A DNA stretch of 64,000 nucleotides from assembly GCA_965223955.1 (NCBI GenBank), contig OZ245029.1, forward strand, positions 930,001 to 994,000, given 5' to 3'. The notes beneath the pieces are model-generated. The model ran no database searches and was not told the DNA's origin. It worked only from the letters and a program-made list of their open reading frames with translations. The position numbers and the translations under genes were made by a program. Numbering within the stretch: the first letter of the stretch is position 1; each line of letters starts with the position of its first letter. Below, in pieces: positions 33,600 through 41,612 of the stretch. The DNA is from Bin75 sp965223955 (GTDB lineage Bacteria > Nitrospirota > Nitrospiria > Nitrospirales > UBA8639).

Positions 33600-34538
33600 A
33601 TGAGCACGGTATCGACACAGGACCGGTTTCGGGGTTGCCTGCTGGGGCTGGCGGCAGGCGACGCGCTCGGCACGACGCTGGAGTTCAAGCGGCCCGGCTC
33701 ATTCAAGCCGGTCAGCGACATGGCGGGCGGCGGCCCTTTCCAGCTACAAGCAGGACAGTGGACCGACGACACGTCCATGGCCCTGTGCCTGGCCACCAGC
33801 TTGGTCGAATGCGGCGGCTTCGACGCCCTCGACCAGATGCGGCGTTACGCGCGGTGGCTCCGCGAGGGCTATCTCTCATCAATCGGCGTGTGCTTCGATA
33901 TCGGGAATACGACGAGAAGCGCTCTGTCGCGCTTCGAGGAGGCCGGCGACCCCTACGCCGGTTCCTCCGACCTCGGGACCGCGGGTAACGGTTCGCTGAT
34001 GCGCCTCGCTCCCGTCCCTATGTTTTACGCTGGAGACGTCGTTGAGGCCATCGAGCGAAGCGTCGCGAGTTCGAAGACCACGCACGGCGCGGTCCAAGCC
34101 GTCGACGCATGCCGCTACTACGCCAGCCTCATCGTCGGTTTGCTACGAGGCGTGGACAAGGAGACACTGCTCTCCGAGGGCTACTGGGAGTGGGGTCCGC
34201 TGGAAGCGGAAATCGACGAGGTCGCCCGTGGGTCGTACAAGCATAAGGAGCCACCGGCGATTGACGGCGCTGGCTACGTCGTTTTGGCTCTGGAGGCGGC
34301 CCTGTGGGCCTTCCACAAGTCCACCGACTTTCGGAGCGGTGCACTGCTCGCCGTCAACCTTGGCAACGACGCCGACACCACCGGCGCCATCTATGGGCAG
34401 CTCGCGGGCGCGCACTACGGCGTCGAATCAATCCCTGCCGAATGGCGGGAACGCCTGGCGATGCTAAAAGATATCGAGTCCCTGGCCGACCGGCTCTACG
34501 ACTATGCGGCTCCCACTTGCCCTGAAGGCGTGTCCTGA
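33600..34538 (+). CDS. ADP-ribosylglycohydrolase family protein
   Basis: A 312-residue DraG/ARH-type hydrolase predicted to remove ADP-ribose from proteins or nucleic acids. Metal-binding motifs are intact: A-A-G-D-A-L-G (18-24), W-T-D-D-T-S-M (54-60) and L-G-N-D-A-D-T-T-G-A-I (about 260-270). The ATG at 33600 fits the family start, although the frame is open 215 codons further upstream across the antisense gene. No ADP-ribosyltransferase partner is seen in the window. Possible roles include reversal of regulatory ADP-ribosylation or protection against a toxin. Confidence 0.9.
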   Translation: MSTVSTQDRFRGCLLGLAAGDALGTTLEFKRPGSFKPVSDMAGGGPFQLQAGQWTDDTSMALCLATSLVECGGFDALDQMRRYARWLREGYLSSIGVCFDIGNTTRSALSRFEEAGDPYAGSSDLGTAGNGSLMRLAPVPMFYAGDVVEAIERSVASSKTTHGAVQAVDACRYYASLIVGLLRGVDKETLLSEGYWEWGPLEAEIDEVARGSYKHKEPPAIDGAGYVVLALEAALWAFHKSTDFRSGALLAVNLGNDADTTGAIYGQLAGAHYGVESIPAEWRERLAMLKDIESLADRLYDYAAPTCPEGVS

Positions 34539-34692
34539 CCGCCCTCAAGAGCGGCGACAGTGCGAGTCCCGTAGGTCAGGTTGGCGAAGCGTAACCTGAC
34601 GGCTTCGCTTGCCCTCACCCCAACCCCCGGATCAAGTCCGGGGCAGGCTCTCTCTCATTGGGAGAGGGAGGAAAGAGGTCAAAAGGCGTTTT
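34539..34692. repeat. palindromic repeats between genes
   Basis: GTAGGTCAGGTTGGCGAAG at about 34569-34602 and a CCCTCACCCC..CCCGGATCAAGTCCGGGG..GGGAGAGGG composite at about 34612-34672. No gene is visible. Confidence 0.6.
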
Positions 34693-35079
34693 ATGCGGTG
34701 CACTTTTCACGAACCCCACGGACATCCACCCAAAGAGGTGACCTATTCAAAGGACAACCCACAAGCCAAGCTGTACCATTGCCCTGATATAGAATGCGGC
34801 AATAAGAAGAAATCTATAACGAGAGCACCAACTCCTCAATATGAATGGGTGACGACAAGCGTAAAAGAGGCAGCAGACTATCAGTTCGAGCCATGCCCGA
34901 TTTGCTTTTCACAAGAAGCTGGCGCGTCGGACGAGAAAGCGCGCGATGCTGCGGAAGAAATCGCTGCATTCGAGAACCGCTTAGCGAGCATTGAGAACCG
35001 ACTCATCCGCCTCGAAGTCCTGATCACCATTGTCCTGACCGGCGTGGTCAGCCTCGTCGTTAAAACCTTCTTCACCTGA
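34693..35079 (+). CDS. small zinc-ribbon-like protein with C-terminal membrane helix
   Basis: A 128-residue protein of unknown function. Cysteines in R-C-T-F-H, Y-H-C-P-D-I-E-C-G and P-C-P-I-C could form zinc-binding knuckles in the N-terminal half. A coiled-coil (E-E-I-A-A-F-E-N-R-L-A-S-I-E-N-R-L) and a C-terminal membrane helix (L-I-T-I-V-L-T-G-V-V-S-L-V-V) follow. The coiled-coil plus membrane tail closely resembles the protein at 35282-35494, so the two share a module. The ATG at 34693 was chosen because upstream sequence is repeat DNA. Confidence 0.6.
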   Translation: MRCTFHEPHGHPPKEVTYSKDNPQAKLYHCPDIECGNKKKSITRAPTPQYEWVTTSVKEAADYQFEPCPICFSQEAGASDEKARDAAEEIAAFENRLASIENRLIRLEVLITIVLTGVVSLVVKTFFT

Positions 35080-35126
35080 AAGACGCTGTAATCGCCGGGT
35101 TTAAGACCGGCTGGCCACCACGCCTA

Positions 35127-35230
35127 CCCTGAAGCGGACGTCGACTTCATCGAAAACGCTTCCTGGGCCTTCCGAAACGCAGTCACCACGTACTCCAACT
35201 GCTCTTGCGTATGTTCCGAACTAACGGTCC
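35127..35230 (-). pseudogene. duplicated 3' end of bioF
   Basis: About 100 bp here match the last codons of the intact bioF (35610-35713) with few differences, on the same strand. The encoded piece is S-S-E-H-T-Q-E-Q-L..F-R-K-A-Q-E-A-F and S-T-S-A-S-G, then a TAG stop. The segment between the two copies carries only the small membrane-protein gene. Confidence 0.8.
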
Positions 35231-35281
35231 GGCAATCGCTTTTGCCTTGTATGGGTGACTCCTGATGAGTATCCTGTTCAC

Positions 35282-35494
35282 ATGGCGATGGTGCTCTCCA
35301 AAACGTACGAAGCATTCAGGGCGGCGGGTGCGCCCGATGACAAGGCGCGCGAGGCGGCCGAAGAGATTGCCGGGTTCGAGAACCGGTTGGCCGCCATCGA
35401 AGCCGACATGAAGCTGCTCAAGTGGATGCTGGGGGTCAACTTGGCGTTCTCCTTGGCGATCCTGGTCATTCTTCTACGGCCGCTCTCGGCTTGA
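35282..35494 (+). CDS. small coiled-coil membrane protein (DUF1640-like)
   Basis: About 70 residues. An amphipathic N-terminal helix (Y-E-A-F-R-A-A-G-A-P-D-D-K-A-R-E-A-A-E) and coiled-coil (I-A-G-F-E-N-R-L-A-A-I-E-A-D-M-K-L-L-K) precede a single C-terminal membrane helix (L-G-V-N-L-A-F-S-L-A-I-L-V-I-L-L). The layout resembles DUF1640/CCDC90-type proteins, which oligomerise at membranes; function is unknown. The start (35255, 35282 or 35288) is uncertain and no strong ribosome-binding site is present. It lies between the two bioF 3' ends. Confidence 0.6.
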   Translation: MAMVLSKTYEAFRAAGAPDDKAREAAEEIAGFENRLAAIEADMKLLKWMLGVNLAFSLAILVILLRPLSA

Positions 35495-35606
35495 TTCTTG
35501 ATGCGGAGGCTTCTCCAAAGGCAATCCGGCTCACCAGCATTGATCATCGGCTCTCCTTTCGACTAGACGCTCAAGACAGGCTTGGTTAAAAGCCCCGTTT
35601 GCCATG

Positions 35607-36794
35607 TTACCCTGAAGCGGACGTCGACTTCATCGAAAACGCTTCCTGGGCCTTCCGAAACGCAGTCACCACGTTCTCCAATTGCTCTTGCGTATGTTCT
35701 GAACTCACGGTGAGTCGTAGCCGGCTGCTGTGTTTGGGAACGGTCGGTGGGCGGATGGCGGGAACGTACACGCTGGCTTCGTACAAGGCTTGCGACATCT
35801 CCACCGCCCGTTCCGGCGACTTTACGATGATCGGCAGGATCGGGCTCTGCGAGTCGGCGAGTTGAAAGCCCATGCCCGTCAGGGCTGTATGGAGAGCGTC
35901 TCGGTTGGTCCGCAGGCGTTTCCGGCGAGCGGGTTCGTGTTGGATGATCCGAATGGCCGCGGATGCTGCGGCGGCGATGGCCGGTGGCTGGGCGGTCGTG
36001 TAGATGAATGCCTTTGCCGTATTGATCAGATAGTCTTTGAGGGAAGCCGGTCCCGCGACGTAGCCGCCGCTGGTTCCGATCGCCTTGCTGAGTGTTCCCA
36101 TCTGAATCACGTCTTGTGGGTCCACGCCGAAGTGTTCGATTGTTCCTCGACCGTTTTTTCCCATGACGCCCGTGCCGTGGGCATCGTCGATGACCAGCGT
36201 GGCCTCATAGTGTCGGCAGAGCTTCAGTAAATCCGGAAGTGGTGCGAGGTCGCCATCCATGCTGAAGACCCCTTCGGTGACGACCAGGGTCGGCCAGGCT
36301 TTTTCCCGTTTCTTGAGCAGTGTTTCCAGGTGCTCGACGTCGTTGTGGTGAAACACGCGTAGCCGAGCCCTCGACAACCGGCAGGCTTCTATCAGGCTGG
36401 CGTGACAGTTGCGGTCGGCGAGGATGAGTCCATCCCTGTCGATGAGTGACGGGATAAGGCCCAGGTTCGTGGTGTATCCCGTGCCGAAGGTCAGGGCGGC
36501 TTCGACTTGTTTGAATTGGGCCAGGTCCTGTTCCAGTTGGTGGTGGGGCGTCATGGTGCCGGAAATGAGACGCGCCGCGCCGGCTCCGACTCCCCATTGT
36601 TCAATCGCTTCGATGGCCGCCCGGTTGACGGCGGGATGATTGGCCAACCCGAGATAATTGTTCGAGGCCATGGATATGAATTGGCGGCCTTCGATGGTGA
36701 TGGTGGTATCCGAAGGCGACTCCATGATCCGTAGCTGCCGGCGCAGGTGTCGAGTTTCTAAATTTGTTATCTCTTGTTTAAAGTCGCGTAACAT
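35607..36794 (-). CDS. bioF: 8-amino-7-oxononanoate synthase / KBL-type PLP enzyme
   Basis: A 395-residue alpha-oxoamine synthase. It condenses an acyl-thioester with an amino acid, in the BioF case pimeloyl-ACP plus L-alanine, the first committed biotin step. Visible motifs are S-N-N-Y-L-G-L near the N-terminus, the P-L-P contacts D-D-A-H-G-T-G and the Schiff-base lysine in T-L-S-K-A-I-G-T-S-G-G-Y. Length is normal. No other bio gene is adjacent, so 2-amino-3-ketobutyrate CoA ligase (Kbl) is an alternative; the motifs suit BioF slightly better. Its 3' end is duplicated at 35127-35230. Confidence 0.8.
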   Translation of the reverse strand: MLRDFKQEITNLETRHLRRQLRIMESPSDTTITIEGRQFISMASNNYLGLANHPAVNRAAIEAIEQWGVGAGAARLISGTMTPHHQLEQDLAQFKQVEAALTFGTGYTTNLGLIPSLIDRDGLILADRNCHASLIEACRLSRARLRVFHHNDVEHLETLLKKREKAWPTLVVTEGVFSMDGDLAPLPDLLKLCRHYEATLVIDDAHGTGVMGKNGRGTIEHFGVDPQDVIQMGTLSKAIGTSGGYVAGPASLKDYLINTAKAFIYTTAQPPAIAAAASAAIRIIQHEPARRKRLRTNRDALHTALTGMGFQLADSQSPILPIIVKSPERAVEMSQALYEASVYVPAIRPPTVPKHSSRLRLTVSSEHTQEQLENVVTAFRKAQEAFSMKSTSASG

Positions 36795-36834
36795 GAGGCC
36801 GGGTTCGGGTGCGTAAGATTGTGTGTGTTCGGTT

Positions 36835-37018
36835 ACATTGTCGGGTTACGCTACGCTAACCCGACCTACGGTGCTTCTACCCCCTCACCCGAGCCCTCTC
36901 CCGCCAGGGGAGAGGGTGTTAGGGGCGTGGGATAATTACAAGAGGACAACCACGGGGGGGTTGTCCTTACACGGTGCGTCGTCATTGGCATTGTAGGGGA
37001 CGGCCTGCGTGCCGTCCC
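36835..37018. repeat. repeats upstream of the ilv promoter
   Basis: TGTCGGGTTACGCTACGC palindrome (36839-36869), a CCCTCACCC..CCCTCTCCC..GGGAGAGGG unit (36880-36925), and a GGGACGGCCTGCGTGCCGTC palindrome (about 36997-37018). No gene is present. Confidence 0.6.
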
Positions 37019-37047
37019 TTGACTTGTGGATAACGCAGGTTTATCAT
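37019..37047 (+). promoter_or_regulatory. sigma70-type promoter for ilvB
   Basis: TTGACT (37019-37024) and TATCAT (37042-37047) are separated by exactly 17 bases, with 136 bases left to the ilvB ATG. This is the only good candidate between bioF and ilvB on this strand. Confidence 0.6.
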
Positions 37048-37130
37048 CACTCGTTTAGGGGTACAACCCCTGGAAACCATTGCGTTTCTTGGTCGACAGG
37101 AAACGTAAGGCGGCAACACATATTTTTAAC

Positions 37131-37166
37131 TGAACCGATCATGTATTGTTCATCATGGACGGTTCA
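37131..37166 (+). promoter_or_regulatory. leader hairpin next to the ilvB ribosome-binding site
   Basis: TGAACCG (37131-37137) pairs with CGGTTCA (37160-37166), with further CATG/CATG pairing inside. The stem ends five bases before the GGTGAGGGAG ribosome-binding region of ilvB. It could modulate translation. No T-run or leader peptide rich in Val/Leu/Ile is evident. Confidence 0.4.
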
Positions 37167-37183
37167 AACAGGTGAGGGAGATC

Positions 37184-38962
37184 ATGGCACAGCTTACAGG
37201 AGCCGAAATTTTTGTGGAAGCCTTGAAGCGAGAAGGCGTGAAAACAATTTTTGCTCTTCCCGGTGGGGTGGTCCTGAAAATTTTCGACGTCCTGCACCAA
37301 CAAAAAGACATTGAAGTCATCTTAACCCGACATGAGCAAGCGGCCGGCCACATGGCGGAAGGCTATGCGAAAGCCACGGGGAAACCCGGAGTGGCCTTGA
37401 TTACGTCGGGTCCCGGCATGACCAACGTGATCACCGCTTTAGCCGATGCCTACATGGATTCCGTGCCCATGGTGTGCTTTTCCGGTCAGGTCCCCACGCC
37501 GCTTATCGGGAACGATGCCTTTCAGGAAGCCGACAATATCGGGCTCAGCCGACCCTGCACGAAATATAATTTTTTGGTGAAGGACGTGAACGACCTGGCG
37601 CAGAACATCAAGGAAGCGTTCTACATCGCGTCCACCGGCAGACCCGGTCCCGTGCTGGTGGATATTCCCAAAGATATTTCCATGGACAAGACCGAATTTA
37701 AATATCCGGACTCCGTCTCGATTCGCGGCTACAATCCGACCTATGAAGGCAGCAAGTGGAAAATCAAGCAAGCCGCCGATGCCATCATGAAGGCTCGCCG
37801 GCCTATCTTGTACATTGGCGGGGGAGTTCAGTTGTCCGGCGCTTCCGCAGAGGTTCGCGAATTGGCCGAAATGACTCAGATCCCCGTGAATCAAACCTTA
37901 ATGGCCTTGGGGGCATTTCCCGGTCAACATCCGTTATCCTTGGGGATGCTCGGCATGCATGGCACCTACGTGGCCAATATGGCTATCCATTATTCCGATC
38001 TTGTCATTGCGGTAGGCGCCCGGTTCGATGATCGCGTGACCGGGAAGGTGTCCGAGTTTTGTCCGAATGCCAAGATTATCCATATCGACATTGATCCGAC
38101 GTCGATTCGCAAGAACATTCACGTGGACGTTCCCATCGTGGGTGATTGTAAATGCGTGCTCCAGGAATTGAACAACGTGTTGCGCGCGACGGTGAACGGT
38201 GACCAGAAAGAATTGCGCAAGCCGTGGTGGGATCAACTGAATGAGTGGAAGACCGCTCACCCCCTGAGCTACCAGCAGGATGCCGACAAGTTGATCAAGC
38301 CGCAGTATCTGATCGATCGGATCTATCAACTGACGAAGGACCGCGACCCGATCGTTTCGACCGACGTGGGACAGCATCAGATGTGGGCGGCGCAATACTT
38401 TCATCTCGCCAAACCGAATACGTGGCTCACGTCCGGCGGGTTGGGGACGATGGGCTTTGGCTTCCCCGCGGCCTTGGGGGCACAGGCGGCCTTTCGGAAT
38501 CGACTCGTGTTGTGCATTGCGGGTGACGGGAGCGTCCAGATGAACACCCAGGAACTAGCGACGGCCGTGATCGAAAAACTGCCGGTCAAAGTGTTTGTCA
38601 TCAACAACCGATTCCATGGCATGGTGCGACAGTGGCAGGATCTGTTCTATGAAGGCCGCTACGCGTGCAGCTATTTGGGCCAATCTCCGGATTTTCTCAA
38701 ACTCGCGGAAGCCTACGGCGCGGCCGGCCTTCGCATTCAAAACGTCGGTGAAGTGGATGACGGGATTCGAGAGGCGATGGCCATTGATAAACCGGTCTTC
38801 ATTGACGTGCCGGTGAACCAATTCGAGAATTGTTATCCCATGATTCCGGCCGGTGGCTGCAACCACGAAATGATTCTGGAAGATCCTCCCGAGTTGCAGA
38901 AGCGACAGACATCGGAGGCGGCGGGAAAAGGGGAGAGCAAGGACACCATTTTGACGGCGTAG
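37184..38962 (+). CDS. ilvB: acetolactate synthase large (catalytic) subunit
   Basis: A 592-residue ThDP enzyme. It condenses two pyruvates to acetolactate, or pyruvate with 2-oxobutyrate, the first common step to valine, leucine and isoleucine. The catalytic glutamate is E51 in R-H-E-Q-A-A-G-H. The ThDP/Mg motif starts at G-D-G-S-V-Q-M-N (about 447). FAD-binding sequence lies in the middle domain. Full length for the family. The start at 37184 follows GAGGGAG. The regulatory subunit gene follows after 118 bases containing a palindromic repeat. It is the first gene of the branched-chain cluster. Confidence 0.96.
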   Translation: MAQLTGAEIFVEALKREGVKTIFALPGGVVLKIFDVLHQQKDIEVILTRHEQAAGHMAEGYAKATGKPGVALITSGPGMTNVITALADAYMDSVPMVCFSGQVPTPLIGNDAFQEADNIGLSRPCTKYNFLVKDVNDLAQNIKEAFYIASTGRPGPVLVDIPKDISMDKTEFKYPDSVSIRGYNPTYEGSKWKIKQAADAIMKARRPILYIGGGVQLSGASAEVRELAEMTQIPVNQTLMALGAFPGQHPLSLGMLGMHGTYVANMAIHYSDLVIAVGARFDDRVTGKVSEFCPNAKIIHIDIDPTSIRKNIHVDVPIVGDCKCVLQELNNVLRATVNGDQKELRKPWWDQLNEWKTAHPLSYQQDADKLIKPQYLIDRIYQLTKDRDPIVSTDVGQHQMWAAQYFHLAKPNTWLTSGGLGTMGFGFPAALGAQAAFRNRLVLCIAGDGSVQMNTQELATAVIEKLPVKVFVINNRFHGMVRQWQDLFYEGRYACSYLGQSPDFLKLAEAYGAAGLRIQNVGEVDDGIREAMAIDKPVFIDVPVNQFENCYPMIPAGGCNHEMILEDPPELQKRQTSEAAGKGESKDTILTA

Positions 38963-39080
38963 GGAGCCGGAACGAATCCCCCTCACCCCAGCCCTCTCCC
39001 TCCAGGAGAGGGCGTTGTAGGGCGGGAGAGACCAAGCGAAGTTTTTTGCACGGCGTAAACGGGAAAAGGGTGGAGTATTC

Positions 39081-39602
39081 GTGGAACACATTATTGCAGT
39101 GACGTTGGAAAATAAATCCGGGGCCTTGTCCCGGGTCGCGGGCCTGTTCAGCGGGCGGGGGTTTAACATCGAAAGTTTGTCGGTGGCGCCTACGCTCGAC
39201 CCGACCGTGTCGATGATGACCGTTGTCACGAACGGGGATGAGCGCATCATTGAACAAATCCTCAAGCAATTGAATAAAATCATCGACGTCATCAAAGTGG
39301 TTGACCTCAATGAGAGCGACGCCGTCAGCCGGGAGAGCGCCTTGATTAAGGTGCACGCCCGATCGGAGGATCGAGCCGAGGCCCTGCGGATTGCCGATAT
39401 CTTTCGAGCGAACGTGATTGATTCATCCCCAACGTCATATACGATTGAAGTCACAGGTGACGTGCAGAAAATTCACGCCATTATCCAGTTGCTCCAACCC
39501 CTGGGCATCAAGGAAATCGTCAGGTCCGGCCGGATTGCCATTGCACGAGAACCCGTTCGCGCGATGGCGAATCAGTCGCGTCCGCTTGCCAAAGTCAACT
39601 AG
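39081..39602 (+). CDS. ilvN: acetolactate synthase small (regulatory) subunit
   Basis: A 173-residue protein with a GTG start at 39081. The N-terminal ACT domain (I-I-A-V-T-L-E-N-K-S-G-A-L-S-R-V-A-G-L-F-S-G-R-G-F-N-I-E-S-L) binds valine for feedback inhibition. A second ferredoxin-like domain follows. Length and motifs match the IlvH/IlvN family of about 160-175 residues. It assembles with IlvB and raises its activity. Confidence 0.96.
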   Translation: MEHIIAVTLENKSGALSRVAGLFSGRGFNIESLSVAPTLDPTVSMMTVVTNGDERIIEQILKQLNKIIDVIKVVDLNESDAVSRESALIKVHARSEDRAEALRIADIFRANVIDSSPTSYTIEVTGDVQKIHAIIQLLQPLGIKEIVRSGRIAIAREPVRAMANQSRPLAKVN

Positions 39603-39919
39603 AAGCTATCTCATACGATGCGGAGCGCGAGGTTGTCGGGCGTGGGGCTCTACCCCACCCCCGCTTTCGCGGGGGCGAGCCTGGCTCGACCTCCCCTTAC
39701 AAAGGGGAGGAAAAAGACTGGCATTCCTTCCTTCCCCTCTTTTGTAAGGAGGGGTGAGGGGAGCATGAGGTCTGCCCCGGGTTTGACCCGAGGTAGAGGC
39801 ATTCCTTATGCCGCCAACGAAAGCGCCATGAGGCATGTCCCTGGCTTTGACCAGGGATGGCGCTGCTACAAAGAGGAGAAGAAAATCAGCTTGCCCCTTC
39901 ATTTCCCAAGGAGTTGTCC
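39603..39919. repeat. MITE-related internal repeat between ilvN and ilvC
   Basis: The segment has CTCTACCCCACCCCCGCTTTCG, CTCCCCTTACAAAGGGGAGG and CCCCTCTTTTGTAAGGAGG-like arms (39648-39760). These are the same internal arms as the MITE-like element but without its termini. A further palindrome at about 39805-39870 (GGCATTCC..GCCATGAGGC type) completes the gap. No gene is seen. Confidence 0.6.
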
Positions 39920-40933
39920 ATGAAAATCTTGTATGACAATGATGCGGATTTACAGAAGATTTTGAAAAAGAAAGTGGCGATTATCGGATTCGGTAGTCAG
40001 GGCCACGCCCATGCCCTCAATCTGTCGGATAGCGGCGTCGTCGTCGTCGTCGGTCTGCGTGAGGGTGCGTCCTGGAAAAAGGCCGAAGCCACGGGTCTCA
40101 AGGTGATGCCGGTGGCCGACGCCGTGAAACAGTCGGACGTGGTCATGATCCTGGCCCCGGACGAAGTGCAGCCGGCCATTTATCAGAATGAGATTGCCCC
40201 GCATCTGAAAGATGGCGCGTTTCTCGCGTTCGGTCACGGGTTTAACATTCACTTCGGACAAATCCAGCCGCCGGCCGCGATCAACGTGTTTATGGTGGCG
40301 CCCAAGGGACCCGGTCATTTGGTCCGTTCGGAATACACGAAGAGAAGCGGGGTGCCGTGTTTGTTGGCCGTCCATCAGGATCCCAGCGGAGAGACCGTGC
40401 AAGTCGGGTTGGCGTATGCCTCGGCCATTGGCGGCGGGCGCGCCGGCGTCATCGAGACGAATTTCCGGGAAGAGACCGAGACCGATCTCTTTGGGGAGCA
40501 GGTCGTCTTGTGTGGGGGCCTGACTTCTTTGATTCAAGCGGGGTATGAGACCCTGGTCGAAGCGGGCTATTCCCCGGAAATGGCGTATTTTGAATGCTTG
40601 CACGAGGTGAAGCTGATCGTCGACTTGATCTATCAGGGCGGGATCGCCAACATGCGATACTCCATCAGCACGACTGCCAAATACGGCGACGTCACCCGCG
40701 GCCCGCGCATCATTACGAACGAAACCAAACAGACCATGAAGAAAATTCTCCGGGAAATCCAAAGTGGCCGGTTTGCCCGGGAATGGGTCCTGGAAAATCA
40801 GGCGAATCGCCCCGTGTACAATGCACTGCTCAAACGAGGCAAGGAGCATCCCATCGAAGAAGTCGGGGAACAATTGCGCGGGATGATGCCCTGGTTGCAC
40901 AAGGACAAACTCGTGGACCAGAAAAAGAATTGA
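39920..40933 (+). CDS. ilvC: ketol-acid reductoisomerase
   Basis: A 337-residue class I enzyme. It isomerises and reduces acetolactate to 2,3-dihydroxyisovalerate with NAD(P)H and Mg. The Rossmann motif G-F-G-S-Q-G-H-A-H-A-L-N is at about residues 21-32. The C-terminal knotted domain holds the metal-binding D/E residues (for example E-T-E-T-D-L-F-G-E-Q, and C-L-H-E-V-K-L-I-V-D-L). The ATG at 39920 follows AAGGAG and suits the family start M-K-I-L-Y-D. It belongs to the ilvBNC cluster and is followed after 28 bases by psd. Confidence 0.97.
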   Translation: MKILYDNDADLQKILKKKVAIIGFGSQGHAHALNLSDSGVVVVVGLREGASWKKAEATGLKVMPVADAVKQSDVVMILAPDEVQPAIYQNEIAPHLKDGAFLAFGHGFNIHFGQIQPPAAINVFMVAPKGPGHLVRSEYTKRSGVPCLLAVHQDPSGETVQVGLAYASAIGGGRAGVIETNFREETETDLFGEQVVLCGGLTSLIQAGYETLVEAGYSPEMAYFECLHEVKLIVDLIYQGGIANMRYSISTTAKYGDVTRGPRIITNETKQTMKKILREIQSGRFAREWVLENQANRPVYNALLKRGKEHPIEEVGEQLRGMMPWLHKDKLVDQKKN

Positions 40934-40961
40934 ACTGGGCGAGCTGGGGAAACGGGTCGGA

Positions 40962-41612
40962 ATGACTGATCGTGCAAAAGGTCTCCCGATTGCTCCGGAA
41001 GGGGTGCCCTTTGTCGTGGGAGCAGCGGCACCGGCGGCAGTGGCCCGGTTGTTGGGTTGGCGAAAAACCGCCATGGCCTTTGGTGCCTTTGCATGTTTTG
41101 CAGGCTGGTTTTTTCGAAATCCTCCTCGGACGTCCCCGCGGGGCGATGACCTGATTCTGGCTTCCGGCGACGGGGAAGTGATCGCGATTCAAAAGGAATT
41201 TGAACCAAGATATTTGAAAGAGCAAAGTATCCGGGTCAGTATCTTTCTCAATATTTTTGACGTGCACATCAATCGGATGCCGTGTGCGGGCACCGTGGTG
41301 GATATGGCCTACCAGCCTGGCCGGTTCCTCGACGCGAGCGATCAGGACGCGACGGTGCATAATGAACAGAATGCGTTGATGATTGAAACCCCGTCGAAGA
41401 AGAAGGTGCTTTGTGTCCAGGTCGCGGGGCTTGTTGCCCGTCGGATCGTGTGCTGGGTCCAGCCGGGCGATGCCGCCGTAGCGGGTGAACGCTTTGGCCT
41501 CATCCGGTTCGGCTCCAGGATGGATACGTATGTTGACGTCGAAAGCCTGGTCCGCGTCAAGGTCGGAGACCGCGTCAAGGGTGGCGAATCCATACTCGCG
41601 GAGTTCAGATGA
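40962..41612 (+). CDS. psd: phosphatidylserine decarboxylase proenzyme (short type)
   Basis: A 216-residue membrane-associated enzyme. It makes phosphatidylethanolamine from phosphatidylserine using a pyruvoyl group formed by self-cleavage. The cleavage site is R-F-G-S-R with Ser185, so alpha and beta chains of about 32 and 184 residues result. N-terminal hydrophobic segments (residues about 17-50) anchor it. F-L-N-I-F-D-V-H-I-N-R is the family block around the catalytic histidine. The next gene overlaps its end by four bases (ATGA), so psd and pssA are coupled. Confidence 0.95.
   Translation: MTDRAKGLPIAPEGVPFVVGAAAPAAVARLLGWRKTAMAFGAFACFAGWFFRNPPRTSPRGDDLILASGDGEVIAIQKEFEPRYLKEQSIRVSIFLNIFDVHINRMPCAGTVVDMAYQPGRFLDASDQDATVHNEQNALMIETPSKKKVLCVQVAGLVARRIVCWVQPGDAAVAGERFGLIRFGSRMDTYVDVESLVRVKVGDRVKGGESILAEFR

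Noticed and set aside
37048..37183. A T-box or leucine/valine attenuator before ilvB
   Set aside because: No T-box sequence, leader peptide rich in branched-chain codons or terminator T-run was found; only a simple hairpin is supported.
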